A stretch of DNA of 64,000 nt from Isochrysis galbana (taxonomy: Eukaryota; Haptophyta; Isochrysidales; Isochrysidaceae), in the NCBI GenBank assembly GCA_018136815.1, contig CM030944.1, positions 2,982,429 through 3,046,428 on the forward strand, written 5' to 3'. The position numbers were made by a program, and so were the translations under genes. Shown here piece by piece: positions 1 to 8,526 of the stretch. Each line of letters opens with the position of its first letter. The stretch's first letter is position 1. The notes under the pieces were generated by a model. The model did not search any database, was not told the DNA's origin, and saw only the letters and a program-made list of their open reading frames with translations.

Positions 1-138
1 AGTACGAGCTGCGTCTTCTTCAAGCCCGACGTCACGGGGCGTCCCATCCCCGTGCCCACCAAAGGTGCGCGTCTGATGGCCGCAGGAGAGAGGGACATTG
101 CAATAATTGAACAGGGCCCGTCGCAATCACCCTTTTAG
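1..138 (+). CDS. partial exon at left edge, possibly thioesterase-like
   Basis: The first frame is open from base 1 to a TAG at 136-138. The first 20 codons read like real coding sequence, ending in FKPDVTGRPIPVP, a string resembling the stretch near the end of hotdog acyl-CoA thioesterases (a weak likeness from family knowledge). A possible splice donor (AAAG/GTGCGC) lies at about 64, so the exon may end there rather than at the TAG. The rest of the gene is outside the window. Function is not established. Confidence 0.25.
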   Translation, partial: STSCVFFKPDVTGRPIPVPTKGARLMAAGERDIAIIEQGPSQSPF

Positions 139-341
139 CAATCACTCAGTCAAGCTTTTGAACTCGAGTAACCCCTCGCGCCTCGACTGGACAAGCGTGC
201 CTTTATACTTACTACCTCATTGTGCGAGGAGCAAACCTAGAGGATAGTGGTGCGGTTTGGCGCACCATGAGGCTGGGCGCCAAAATTACAACGCGCCCTT
301 CGGCAAGCGTATTGACAAGTCAGGCGCCACAGCGCATTGCA

Positions 342-1136
342 TTATTGGACTGGGGCATCGGCGGGTCGATAGTCCAAGAATTCTGAGACTTCTCCAACAA
401 AACCACAGTCAACGTCGTCCGGCATCTCTGAGGGACGCTGTAGCGTCACAATCTGGAAATGAACAAACGCATGGGGGCAAAAGAAGAAGATAAGACACAC
501 GATGCTCAAGATTGGGTCAGAGGGTACAGAAAAGATCGCCAGAGGAGGGTGAATAGGTTCCCCATCCGTAGCAAGGTAGATCCACTTCATGGGCGTAATG
601 TGTGCCTACCACACCTTGTAGGGTGTCTGCAACCCGCAGACAAGATGCTTGCGCTGCAATCGAAGACGTTTGGAGATCTTTGCCGCATGTTCAAGGATCA
701 GGCGCTTTTGATACTGTGCGGCTTGTTGTAATGTGCCTGGTTGGGCAACTGCAATGCGTCCAACTAGAAGCCAATCATTGCCTTCCTCCGGTGGCTCTGT
801 CGCAGAGCCAGGGAACGCGGTGGCCACCTGGGGATCAACACGTGCAAAGACATCGATCGAGATAGCACCCTCACGCTCCGTGAGGCGCTGGTAGGCAGTG
901 GCCATCGATTTCGAAGTGACCGCCTTTTTCTGGGCTGGTGCTTGCCCAAAGCCCGAGCTGCGCTTCGCCTTGCCACCTTGCTTCTGTGGCTTGGGCTTGG
1001 CACCAAATCCCACCATGCGGACGGGTACCGGCTGAGCGTCGCGGAGCGCCCGGATATACGACGGCGCAGTTCCGAGCGACAGGCAACACCCGCTGGCCAC
1101 CGCGAGTGTAAGCAGAGCAATGAGACGGCCAGCCAT
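342..1136 (-). CDS. plastid-targeted protein of unknown function, two exons
   Basis: Exon 1 is 1136-615 (174 codons) and exon 2 is 452-342. Donor AAG/GTGTGG and acceptor TTTCCAG/ATT join in phase 0, giving 210 residues. The ATG at 1136 is followed by a hydrophobic signal peptide (LIALLTLAVASGCCL) and then a basic, Ser/Ala-rich stretch, the bipartite layout used for import into secondary plastids. A short Gly-Phe-Gly/Lys-rich linker (GFGAKPKPQKQGGKAKRS, then GFGQAP) precedes a compact domain with DVFARV and WLLVGRI. This pattern resembles small conserved plastid proteins of algae, but I cannot name the family securely. A GA-rich tract lies about 110-190 bases upstream of the ATG. Confidence 0.6.
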
Positions 1137-1698
1137 GCTCTGGCTCTCTGCCTCTCTGCCTCTCGCTTCTCAGTCGGTTGCACCTTGGTTTCACACCAAG
1201 AGGCAGCTCGCGAAAGGCTGAAGCTCCTTCGCTGAGAGGCCGCGGTGCAGGCGAGGAGCGAGCGAGTGGGTAGCGGATGGAGGGGGGGAGGGGAGGGAGG
1301 GAGAGGGAGGGGAGAGCTGGAGGCTAGCGAGATCGATCGGCCGCTCGTGCGATCGGCCGCGTGCTCTCGCGCCCGGATACTCCTACGGAAAGACCTCAAA
1401 TCTCTAGAGGAAGAGAGACCTACTGTAAGAGTAGGAGCATACCCAAACCTAGAGAAAGAGAGATTTGATATGTGAAGTTCCGTTTATATCCCCTTTCTTA
1501 GCGGTCTTCATCTTGCCAAGGTGACTGTAAAGTAAAGTCTTTTACTTTACTCCTACTCGTTTGATTTCAAATCACGGACGGACATATCATAGAGTCTAGG
1601 AGAACTATGGAGTACAAGCTGCTACTGCAGTAGTATCTAGCATAGAGGCTTGCGCTTCGCAGAGCGGCCCGCTTCGCAGAGCGGCCCCCCCCCTTCCC
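1137..1698. other. intergenic spacer
   Basis: No gene is seen. It holds a G/A-rich tract (about 1260-1325), a 10-bp inverted repeat separated by 4 bases near 1528-1551 (GTAAAGTAAA with TTTACTTTAC) and a tandem pair of a 17-base GC-rich unit at about 1652-1686 just before the transposase relic. Confidence 0.5.
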
Positions 1699-4034
1699 AT
1701 GGCTCCCAGAGCCATCCCCAAGCCCCAGGGGAAGCCTAAGCCGGCCCCTGGGCACTATACTATCCAGGCCCGCGATCTCCGCGCCAGAAACCGCGCAGCC
1801 GCGCTCGAAGACGTCCGGAAGGCTGCAGCGTACTGCCGAGCGAACAGCGTCGGAGCCAAAGCAGCAATGGCCACAGGGATGTTCCCGCTGGCCGCTGGCA
1901 ACGCGGCATAAGGTCACAGGAGAGCTGCAGAAAGCGCAGGGGGACGAGCAACGAACGCGCGACTCACACTCACAGATTCTCACAAATGTAGAGCGGCGCA
2001 AGCTCGCTGCATGGATCCTAGCGCGCGCTGACATGCATGAGCCCCAAAACAGGCACCAGATATCCGTCAAAGTGCGCGAGATGCTCGCGGAGCGGCACAG
2101 GTTCAACCGGGCGAAGAAGTTCGGCAAGGGTACAGTCCTCCTCAACACACCCGAGCTCAACCACGTGAACTCCGACCTCGACCTCTCCCATACGTTCTTC
2201 CAACGCATCTTCCCGTGGTGGCGTGCTCACGGTATCGACATCGAGGAGGGCAGCTCAAGGCTCAAGGGCAGAAGAATATCGAAGGGGGAAGAAGTACACG
2301 GAGGAGGTTGTTCGTAACCACTTTCACGGCGAGTATGGTCTGGAGGCCGAGCTCATCGATGCAGGGGTCATGGACCCTGAGACCAAGGTAAGCATGCGCC
2401 CCCCTCCCCCGCCCCCCGCCCAGCACTCGCGTGTACATGCGCTAAGCATGCCCCCCTCTCGCTCACATGTACTCAGGTTATCAAGGACACCCGCCGCGTT
2501 TTAAATGCGGACGAGACCCCGCAGGCCTTGGACGTCCCTCAACGCGGGCGGCGGGCGAAAGTGGCCAAGCGCAAGGGCAAGGCGGTCAAGCAGCGGGGGG
2601 GCAACACCAAGGAGTCAATCACGGTGATGATGACGTGGGATCTATCCAGGTGGAACTACGGCGTGCAGCTGGTGGTGAAGAGGAAGTGGGCAACTTCTGA
2701 CTTGGCCGTTGAGCCACCTTTGGGGATGTGCACCTTTGACGATGGCGTCGACCTATTGCGTCGACAAACTCGGTCTTGTCTGCAAGTCCACGCCACCGAA
2801 GGCATGCAAACGGAGGAAACGTTTTTGACGTATTTACGGCGGCTGAATGCTTGGATAGATCAGCGGAGCGCGGTCGAAGTGGCAGCCGGGGGCACGCCCA
2901 TTGAGCGACCTGTGGTTCTTTTGCTCGATAATCATGCCTCCCGTTTTAGCGACGGGGTGTTAGAGGCCACCACAGGTCAAGCGGCCGAGCTCGGCATACG
3001 TATTTTCACGGAGGAATCCGGCACGTCCGGATTCCTCCAAGCCCTAGACCAATTCAGCTCCTCGTTTCACAGGTGCTACAACAAGGCTAGGGATGCGTAC
3101 AAGGACGCCTACCTTGCAGCACAAGGAAGGGAGCTCCAGACCCTTTCCCTCGCCGACTTCATATCCATATTGGGTGGTTCCAAGCGCCTCGGCGTCCCCG
3201 GGATGTTGTTCACATGGTGCGACCAGTACGACATCATAAAGGCGTGGAAGCGTGTAGGTGTGGCGGGGAATAGGCTGTGCCCAGAGCTCATTGACCGCTC
3301 ACACTTTGTTGACCAATCGACGAACAGGGGCGTCTCGAGCAACGCGGACGTGTCCTCTCCAGGCCCGTCCACCCTTGCCGAGGCTAAGAAGACGCCGCCG
3401 GGCGTGCGGCGTGGAAGCTTGGCGGCCGCTGAAGCAAAAATGGCACAGCTTGAGGCTTTTGCTCGGAAGATGCAAGACAAGGCGGAGGCTCCTTATGACC
3501 CGTGACCCGTCTCGTGGCGTGCTTTCTATGAGTTCAGCTAGTGGCTCGGGCGCTCGGGCGAGCGCAGGTGACGCGACCGATTGCGACTCGGACGCGGATA
3601 GCGATGGTGACAACGGGACAGCGGGTCAGCGCAGGATCCGGCTGTTCGAGCTATCGGGCTCTTGGACCCTTAGAGATATGCAGGCAGAGAAGGCTAAGAG
3701 GCGCGCGTTAGCAACTCAGGGCGCTCAGGAGGCGCAAAGGCAAAGGAGGAAGGCAGCACGGCTTGAGCGGACTACCGTAGCAGATGAACTCGCGCAAGCG
3801 CGGGTAACCTCCTTCCGGGCATGTGAGATGATGTGTACGTGTGCGACTGATCCGTGCCCGTGGGTGGGTTTCATGTTGTGTTCATGTGGAAACTTGAAGA
3901 AAGGGGTGTGCAAGAAGAGGGAGTGTGTGCAGCGTCGAAAGGGTGCAGTTTCCGGGCTTGAAGGCGCCCTCGTGGCGCAAGAGGCTGCCGTGAGTGCCTG
4001 CCCCCCTACCCTTGATGTCGGGGCTGGTTTGTGA
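1699..4034 (+). pseudogene. pogo-like DDE transposase, frameshifted copy
   Basis: The reading moves through several frames. 1699-1908 is an N-terminal part. About 1910-2250 is a helical region ending in SHTFFQRIFPWWRAHGI. About 2240-2387 ends in AELIDAGVMDPETK. An 89-base intron follows (AAG/GTAAGC at 2388, ACTCAG at 2476). The catalytic part is 2477-3505. The DDE_1 (pogo/CENP-B type) core is clear: NADETP gives the first Asp, VLLLDNHASRF the second and FLQALDQF the third. The tail continues in another frame from 3510 to 4034 and is Cys-rich (CTCATDPCPW, CSCGNLKKGVCKKRECV). Frame breaks lie near 1890-1910, near 2240-2260, and at an exact 7-base tandem duplication (3496-3509) that creates the stop at 3503. 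No terminal inverted repeats were recognised. It is a recent but inactive copy, or one with assembly errors. Confidence 0.75.
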
Positions 4035-4234
4035 GGCTCCTGCTTTCGCGCGCGCGCTTGCGCATAACGTCACTGTGAGTCACCACCACCATCTTTTGAA
4101 AAAAGAAGCACATGTCGGCCTAGATAGTGGCAGGGGGCAACTTTCATCTAGTTGGAGCAACTTCTAGAGGTCTAAGGCTCAAATTTTAAGCTTTCCCATA
4201 GAAATGGGGCCGTTTTGAGAAGCTCAAGCCTCTA

Positions 4235-5139
4235 TAGGGCCTAGTAAGAGTTTCGCGCCGGACCCCCCCAAGTTTCGCGCAAAAGTTTTGCAAAGTTTCG
4301 CACTAATCCGCCCAAGTTTCGCAATAAGTTTTGCAAGTTTCGCGTCTTTTTCGAGGAGTTGTATGTTGTATGTACGTACATGCAATTTTAAATGTAGCTG
4401 TAGTTGGTTGCTGGGGCGCCATGATGCCCCGTACGCCCGCCCCCGGGCTCTGCCAGGGTGCCAGGGTCTTTGCAAGGCCTGCGGGGATATCTTCACCCGC
4501 ACCTTCACCTGCGTCTGCGAGTGATACACTTGGTTGTAGCCACCCCGGAAATCAACCGGGAGACGAGACGATAGGGATCCGATAGGCACAAGGCACAACT
4601 AAGAACTAAGTGCGCACCCAGGACAATCCCGACACGAGGAGGGAACCAAACAAAACGACACAAGTATACGAGCACGGCGCACAAAATACCTCGATAGGTA
4701 GGGCAACGACATCTATAGATAGTCTATAGCGCATAACGAAAGGCCTCCCTCGAACTCGCACTCCGAGCCGGGCCCATGGGAGCAGAGTACCTGAGCACTT
4801 TGGCCGCACCCCCAAAACCAAAGTAAAAGGAACGAGGGGGGGAAGGTAAGGGGGCGAAGGAAAGGGAAGTAAGGGCGATGAACGAACGGGAGGTAGAAAG
4901 AGGATGCCAGTCTAGCAATAGGTGTTAGCGTTAGCCCTGGATCTTTAGATTTTTTTCCGCTCCTCGTTACTTGCCTCTCGCCAGCGGCCAGCGGCGACCG
5001 TAACCGTAACGTCGTAACGGTAAGTTTCGCGGAGTTTCGCATACGGGCAATTTTGGGGCCCAAGTTTCGCGAAAGTTTCAGGGCCAAAAAAGTGACCCAA
5101 GTTTCGCGATGAGTTTCGCGAAACTCTTACCCGGCCCTA
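4235..5139. mobile_element. non-autonomous hAT-type element with 8-bp target duplication
   Basis: The ends form a 23-bp terminal inverted repeat with two mismatches, starting TAGGGCC and containing GTAAGAGTTTCGCG. It is flanked on both sides by AGCCTCTA (4227-4234 and 5140-5147), an 8-bp direct repeat as expected for hAT insertions. Both subterminal regions are packed with AAGTTTCGC-type words (about 4250-4345 and 5018-5122), probably transposase binding sites. No transposase is encoded. The 905-bp interior holds a copy of a dispersed repeat (4615-4965) and a segment at about 4420-4490 that resembles the reverse complement of 53600-53660. Confidence 0.82.
4615..4965 (-). repeat. dispersed repeat, family with GGGCTAACACCTA core
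   Basis: Read on the minus strand this begins with a T-rich word, AGATCCAGGGCTAACGC and a pyrimidine-rich stretch, then TTTGGTTTTGGGGGTGCGGCC. Related copies lie at 7080-7500 (-), 28800-29290 (-) and, weaker, 6762-6960 (+). No coding capacity is convincing. It sits inside the hAT-type element and so was either captured by it or inserted into it. Confidence 0.55.
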
Positions 5140-5214
5140 AGCCTCTACTACTACTCTATAGACGATAGTGTACTAGAGCCTACTCTACCCTAAGCACTGT
5201 GGTTTTCACAAAGT

Positions 5215-5392
5215 AGAGGGGGAGGGGGTGGGAGGAGAGAGAGAGAGAGAGGATAAGGCGGCAGAGAGCAGAGAACAATATGAGAGAAAGAAGAGACAGA
5301 GAGAGACAGAGAACTACACGAGGGAGCAGAGAGAGGGGAGGGAGACAGAGAGACCGAAGGACAGAGGAGAGAGGAGAGAAGACTCGAATCGT
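5215..5392. repeat. GA-rich polypurine tract
   Basis: The plus strand is nearly all purine (GAGAGAGAGA and GGGAGGGAGA runs) and ends about 75 bases before the ATG of the DUF3293 gene. Similar tracts precede several other genes in the window. Confidence 0.7.
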
Positions 5393-5465
5393 TAGAGAAC
5401 AAGACTAGTCTCACAGTACTTTGGTAAAAACGTAAAAACGGGTCCTCTGCTCCTATTGTGTCTCG

Positions 5466-6146
5466 ATGCTGCTGCGCCGGATGGCATGCTCGGTTCTGCT
5501 GCCGCGGCTCTCGCTGGGCCTGCTGGCGGGTAGCAGCCTCGGGCTGGGGAGCTTGCGGGTGTGGGCGGACGAGAGGCAGAAGGCGCCGCTTGGGGAGCTG
5601 TATGCGGACGCCGTCGAGGCGTTTGTCGACGTTCCCGGTTGCGAGTCGCTTTCGTCGGCTGACGGAGTGCTCTATCTGGCGCCCTCAAAGGCGGGAGCTG
5701 AGCGCGTCGAGTGGCCAAAACTCATCTCGAAGAGCGTCATCTACTCGTTCACCGCCTGGAACCCACACGGCCAGACCGCATCCGATGCTGCGAACAAGGC
5801 AGCAAACGCGCGTCTCGAGGCAGACATTGACAACCTGCGTCTCAAGCCTCGTGCGACCTGGCGGTGCTTTGGCTTCAACGTCAAAGAGGGCTGGCGGGAG
5901 GAGGGGTTCTCGCTCGCGTACGATCCCGCAGAGCGCCGATTCGCCCTCAACGAAGTGATGAGGCTTGCTTCACGCTACAGGCAAGCGGCAGTCTATATGT
6001 ACATGTGCAAAGAAGGTGTCGTGGTGCGCGAAACTCTATGGGTAGACAGGGCGGCGCGTGAGGAGCATGCAGATGATACTCCCGTGGTCATGATGCGGCT
6101 CGCAAACCCACCGCCATCTGAGCTAGCTGCTCGCGGGAAGCTGTAA
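5466..6146 (+). CDS. DUF3293 domain protein
   Basis: A single exon of 226 residues, ATG at 5466, stop TAA at 6144-6146. The N-terminus (LLPRLSLGLLAGSSLGLGSL) is hydrophobic and could be a signal or leader sequence. Residues about 90-185 match the DUF3293 pattern I know from bacteria and algae: FTAWNPHGQTASDAANKAAN, then a LEADI helix, W..EGFSLAYD and a closing RLASRYRQAAVYMY segment. In bacterial members this small domain is nearly complete in about 130 residues, so the protein has an N-terminal and a short C-terminal addition. Biochemical function of the family is unknown. No intron is needed. The nearest upstream feature is a GA tract and the hAT-type element. Confidence 0.8.
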   Translation: MLLRRMACSVLLPRLSLGLLAGSSLGLGSLRVWADERQKAPLGELYADAVEAFVDVPGCESLSSADGVLYLAPSKAGAERVEWPKLISKSVIYSFTAWNPHGQTASDAANKAANARLEADIDNLRLKPRATWRCFGFNVKEGWREEGFSLAYDPAERRFALNEVMRLASRYRQAAVYMYMCKEGVVVRETLWVDRAAREEHADDTPVVMMRLANPPPSELAARGKL

Positions 6147-6761
6147 GCACGTCGGCTAACAGTCTGACGAACCATGTACCAACGTGGTGAAGCATGTGAG
6201 TGCCCATAGCCATAGACACAACCATGGCGCACCGCGTCTGTACCAGCGACAGCGTTAGATTTCAGGTTTCGCGAGGGATGCTTCACAACTTCCGCGCCAT
6301 GTCCATGGTACCGCATTTCAAACGTTGGATGGTCTATGCTGATGAGATGTGAGCATGGACCGATGGAGCGTAAGCATGGCGGTATGTATAGGGTTTAGGG
6401 GCATGGGGTATGGCCTTTCACGGATGGCGGATGGGTGATGCGTGCCTCACGGACGGATAATGGAAAGAGCGCGCGCGCGCGGCTCTCGTGGTTATCACCA
6501 TCGGGCGTATAACCGTATTGTCGTTGTGCGAAATCCATATCCATATCGTTACTTCTTGCTAACGTTCACTCCATCCCCGCATCCCTCTCTCTTGTCGCTC
6601 TCGCTCTCATGCCTAAGGCCGCGACTCCCTCAGCCTTGCCCTGCCACCGCTAACCTCAGCCACCCCGGCCCTCCAACCTCCTCCGATACGCCTCCCTTGC
6701 GCCCTTTATTCCGGCTGCCTCTCGCCAAACGCCCGCCCCCGCGTAGTTCGTAGTTCGCTTG
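6147..6761. other. intergenic spacer
   Basis: No convincing gene. It holds repeated ATGG/CATG-rich sequence at 6160-6440, a short GCGC run (6470-6484) and a pyrimidine-rich stretch (6560-6750). Confidence 0.4.
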
Positions 6762-7000
6762 ACCCGTTCAAAAAATCTTGGAGATGAAGATGCCCGCTAC
6801 GCTACTAATTACTCTCTCCTTAACCGGATTCCCGCTCGACATCGCCCTCGCCCCCACCTCTCTCCCCTTCCCGCTCCTCCCCCGTCCATTTTTGTTCGGT
6901 TTCGGGGGGTCGGCCCATGTACACTACTTTAGGACTAGCGTTGGGAGGCGGGGGGGCAGGCCTATTCGGTAGAAGAGGCGCAACGAAGACTACCGGTACG
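6762..7000 (+). repeat. dispersed repeat, plus-orientation diverged copy
   Basis: It begins with an A-run/AATCTTGG and ends in TTTTTGTTCGGTTTCGGGGGG, matching the order of the copy at 4615-4965 read in reverse. Divergence is high. Confidence 0.4.
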
Positions 7001-7079
7001 ATTTAAAGACAACGACTTCGCAGTGTTGGAACTACGTCATATTAGCATCCTAGAATTTTTATTGTGTCTAGACACCTAA

Positions 7080-7500
7080 AACAGTCGCTATCTAATAGAT
7101 CCCCAGCTTGAAACCGAAAGACTCGAACGCGAAAAGCGATTTTTACGAATGTTGAAGACTACTACGGTCATTGACGTCCAACGACCCACGGGCAGATTCA
7201 CACACATGTCACATACAGACTCATAGGGCGCCTAAGACCTAAGACGCTCGACCCAGTGGATTGGGGCCCTACTCAGCATTCCCTACTACTTTGCCGCAGG
7301 GATCTACCCGCGAGCGACGAAATCACGCTTGCTAACCTGGGCCGCACCCCTAGCTGATACCGAAGACAAAGGAATGATGGGGGGAAAGGGAGGAGGTGGA
7401 GCGAAGGGATGGAAGGGCGGAGGCGGTGAGGAAGTAGGAATACCTAGATACAGTAGGTGTTAGCCCTGAATCTTCAGATGCTTTTTTTTCAGTCCCGACT
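7080..7500 (-). repeat. dispersed repeat, same family as 4615-4965
   Basis: The right end (about 7455-7495) contains AGGTGTTAGCCCTGAATCTTCAG followed by a T-run. The same word order occurs at 29250-29280 and in altered form at 4918-4955. The purine-rich body (7380-7440) corresponds to the pyrimidine stretch of the other copies. Confidence 0.55.
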
Positions 7501-7579
7501 TATCCTGTAAACAGGTGCGGGACTTACCGCATTTTCCTATTTTTCGGTGGGCGGAGCTCTTGCTCCGCCCACCCCCTTC

Positions 7580-8019
7580 TCCGCGCTCTCTCTCCCCTCT
7601 CCTGCGGCACGCGCGATGGCGCGCCTGCGGCAAGCCTGCAGCTGCCCCTGGCGACCCCTGGGGGCTCTTGGAGGCCACCTCCACGCTCAGGGGGCAGAGG
7701 AGGCTAGGGCTGCTGGGCCCTGGCCTCCCCTGCCTCTCCCTCGCTGGCGCTCCTGAACCTCAGGGGCCCCCATTCTGCACCTGTCTGCCTGTCGACCAGG
7801 GGGGGAGGGGGGTTGGAGCGATGGGCTGGCCACGACAGGCCAGGCAGGACGCGCGAGGCAGCCTGCCACGGGGAGAGAGTGGGTCAGCAGGGCAATCTGC
7901 TCCTGGCAAGCCATCACGCATGCCGGGAGCATGGGTGGTTCCTCCCCCATGGCAGGGGAGGAGTGGAGAGGGGGGGGGGCTCGTGCCCCCCCATGGGCGA
8001 ACTAAGTATAAACTTAGTT
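7580..8019 (-). mobile_element. degenerate short retroposon with 5' hairpin
   Basis: On the minus strand the element starts at 8019 with a hairpin (CTAAGT, loop TTAT, ACTTAG), followed after a few bases by CGCCC and an ATG at about 7994. The reading frame is broken after some 26 codons. The body is GC-rich and is related to 15655-16011 (-) and, inverted, to 14890-15140. The shared text is clearest around 7700-7750 (GGCCTCCCCTGCCTCTCCC). No target duplication was found. Confidence 0.5.
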
Positions 8020-8526
8020 GTCTCGCAACCGGGAAAGAAAGGGCCGGGGGAGTGGGGAGTGGGGGTGTAGAAAGTAGAAAGTGTCCTGCGTTAAAGTAGT
8101 GGGTCGTTCCAGTCACCGCTCACGAAATGGATGCCGCTACCAGCACCAAGGACCAAGGTGCGCTATGCCGCCCTCACAGCCACACCAATCACGCCCGCCG
8201 CCCCCGCGCACCACGTCGAAATCGGCCGCTTGCGGCCCCCAGTGCCCAGTGTTGCGGTGATGAGTGATGACGTCGTCACGCCCCCAAGACGCGCCGTGAG
8301 GGGTTCGCGGGGGGGGGGGGGGGGGGGGGGGGGTTGCCGGGGCAGGGGGGGGGGGGCTGCGGAATCCTTGAACACCCAGGGGAGGTGGAAAATAGTGGTT
8401 AAAAGAGTGAGTGACCGGCTAATAAGCTAATAACCTTTACAAGAAAAATGGCTCGTCCACCTCTGCCCCACTAGCACACCCAGTCACAAGACTACTTTTA
8501 AAAAAGCGGCTTGTCCAGCTCGCGCG
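8020..8526. other. spacer with long G run
   Basis: It contains an uninterrupted run of more than 20 Gs around 8311-8333 and a second at 8346-8356, upstream of the glycosyltransferase gene. No gene is seen. Confidence 0.5.

Noticed and set aside
4288-4600. Overlapping open frames at 4224-4598 on both strands
   Set aside because: They lie wholly inside the hAT-type element and show no motif.
7515-8099. 194-codon plus-strand frame over the degenerate retroposon
   Set aside because: It is antisense to the hairpin-ATG orientation shared with related copies and has no counterpart in them.
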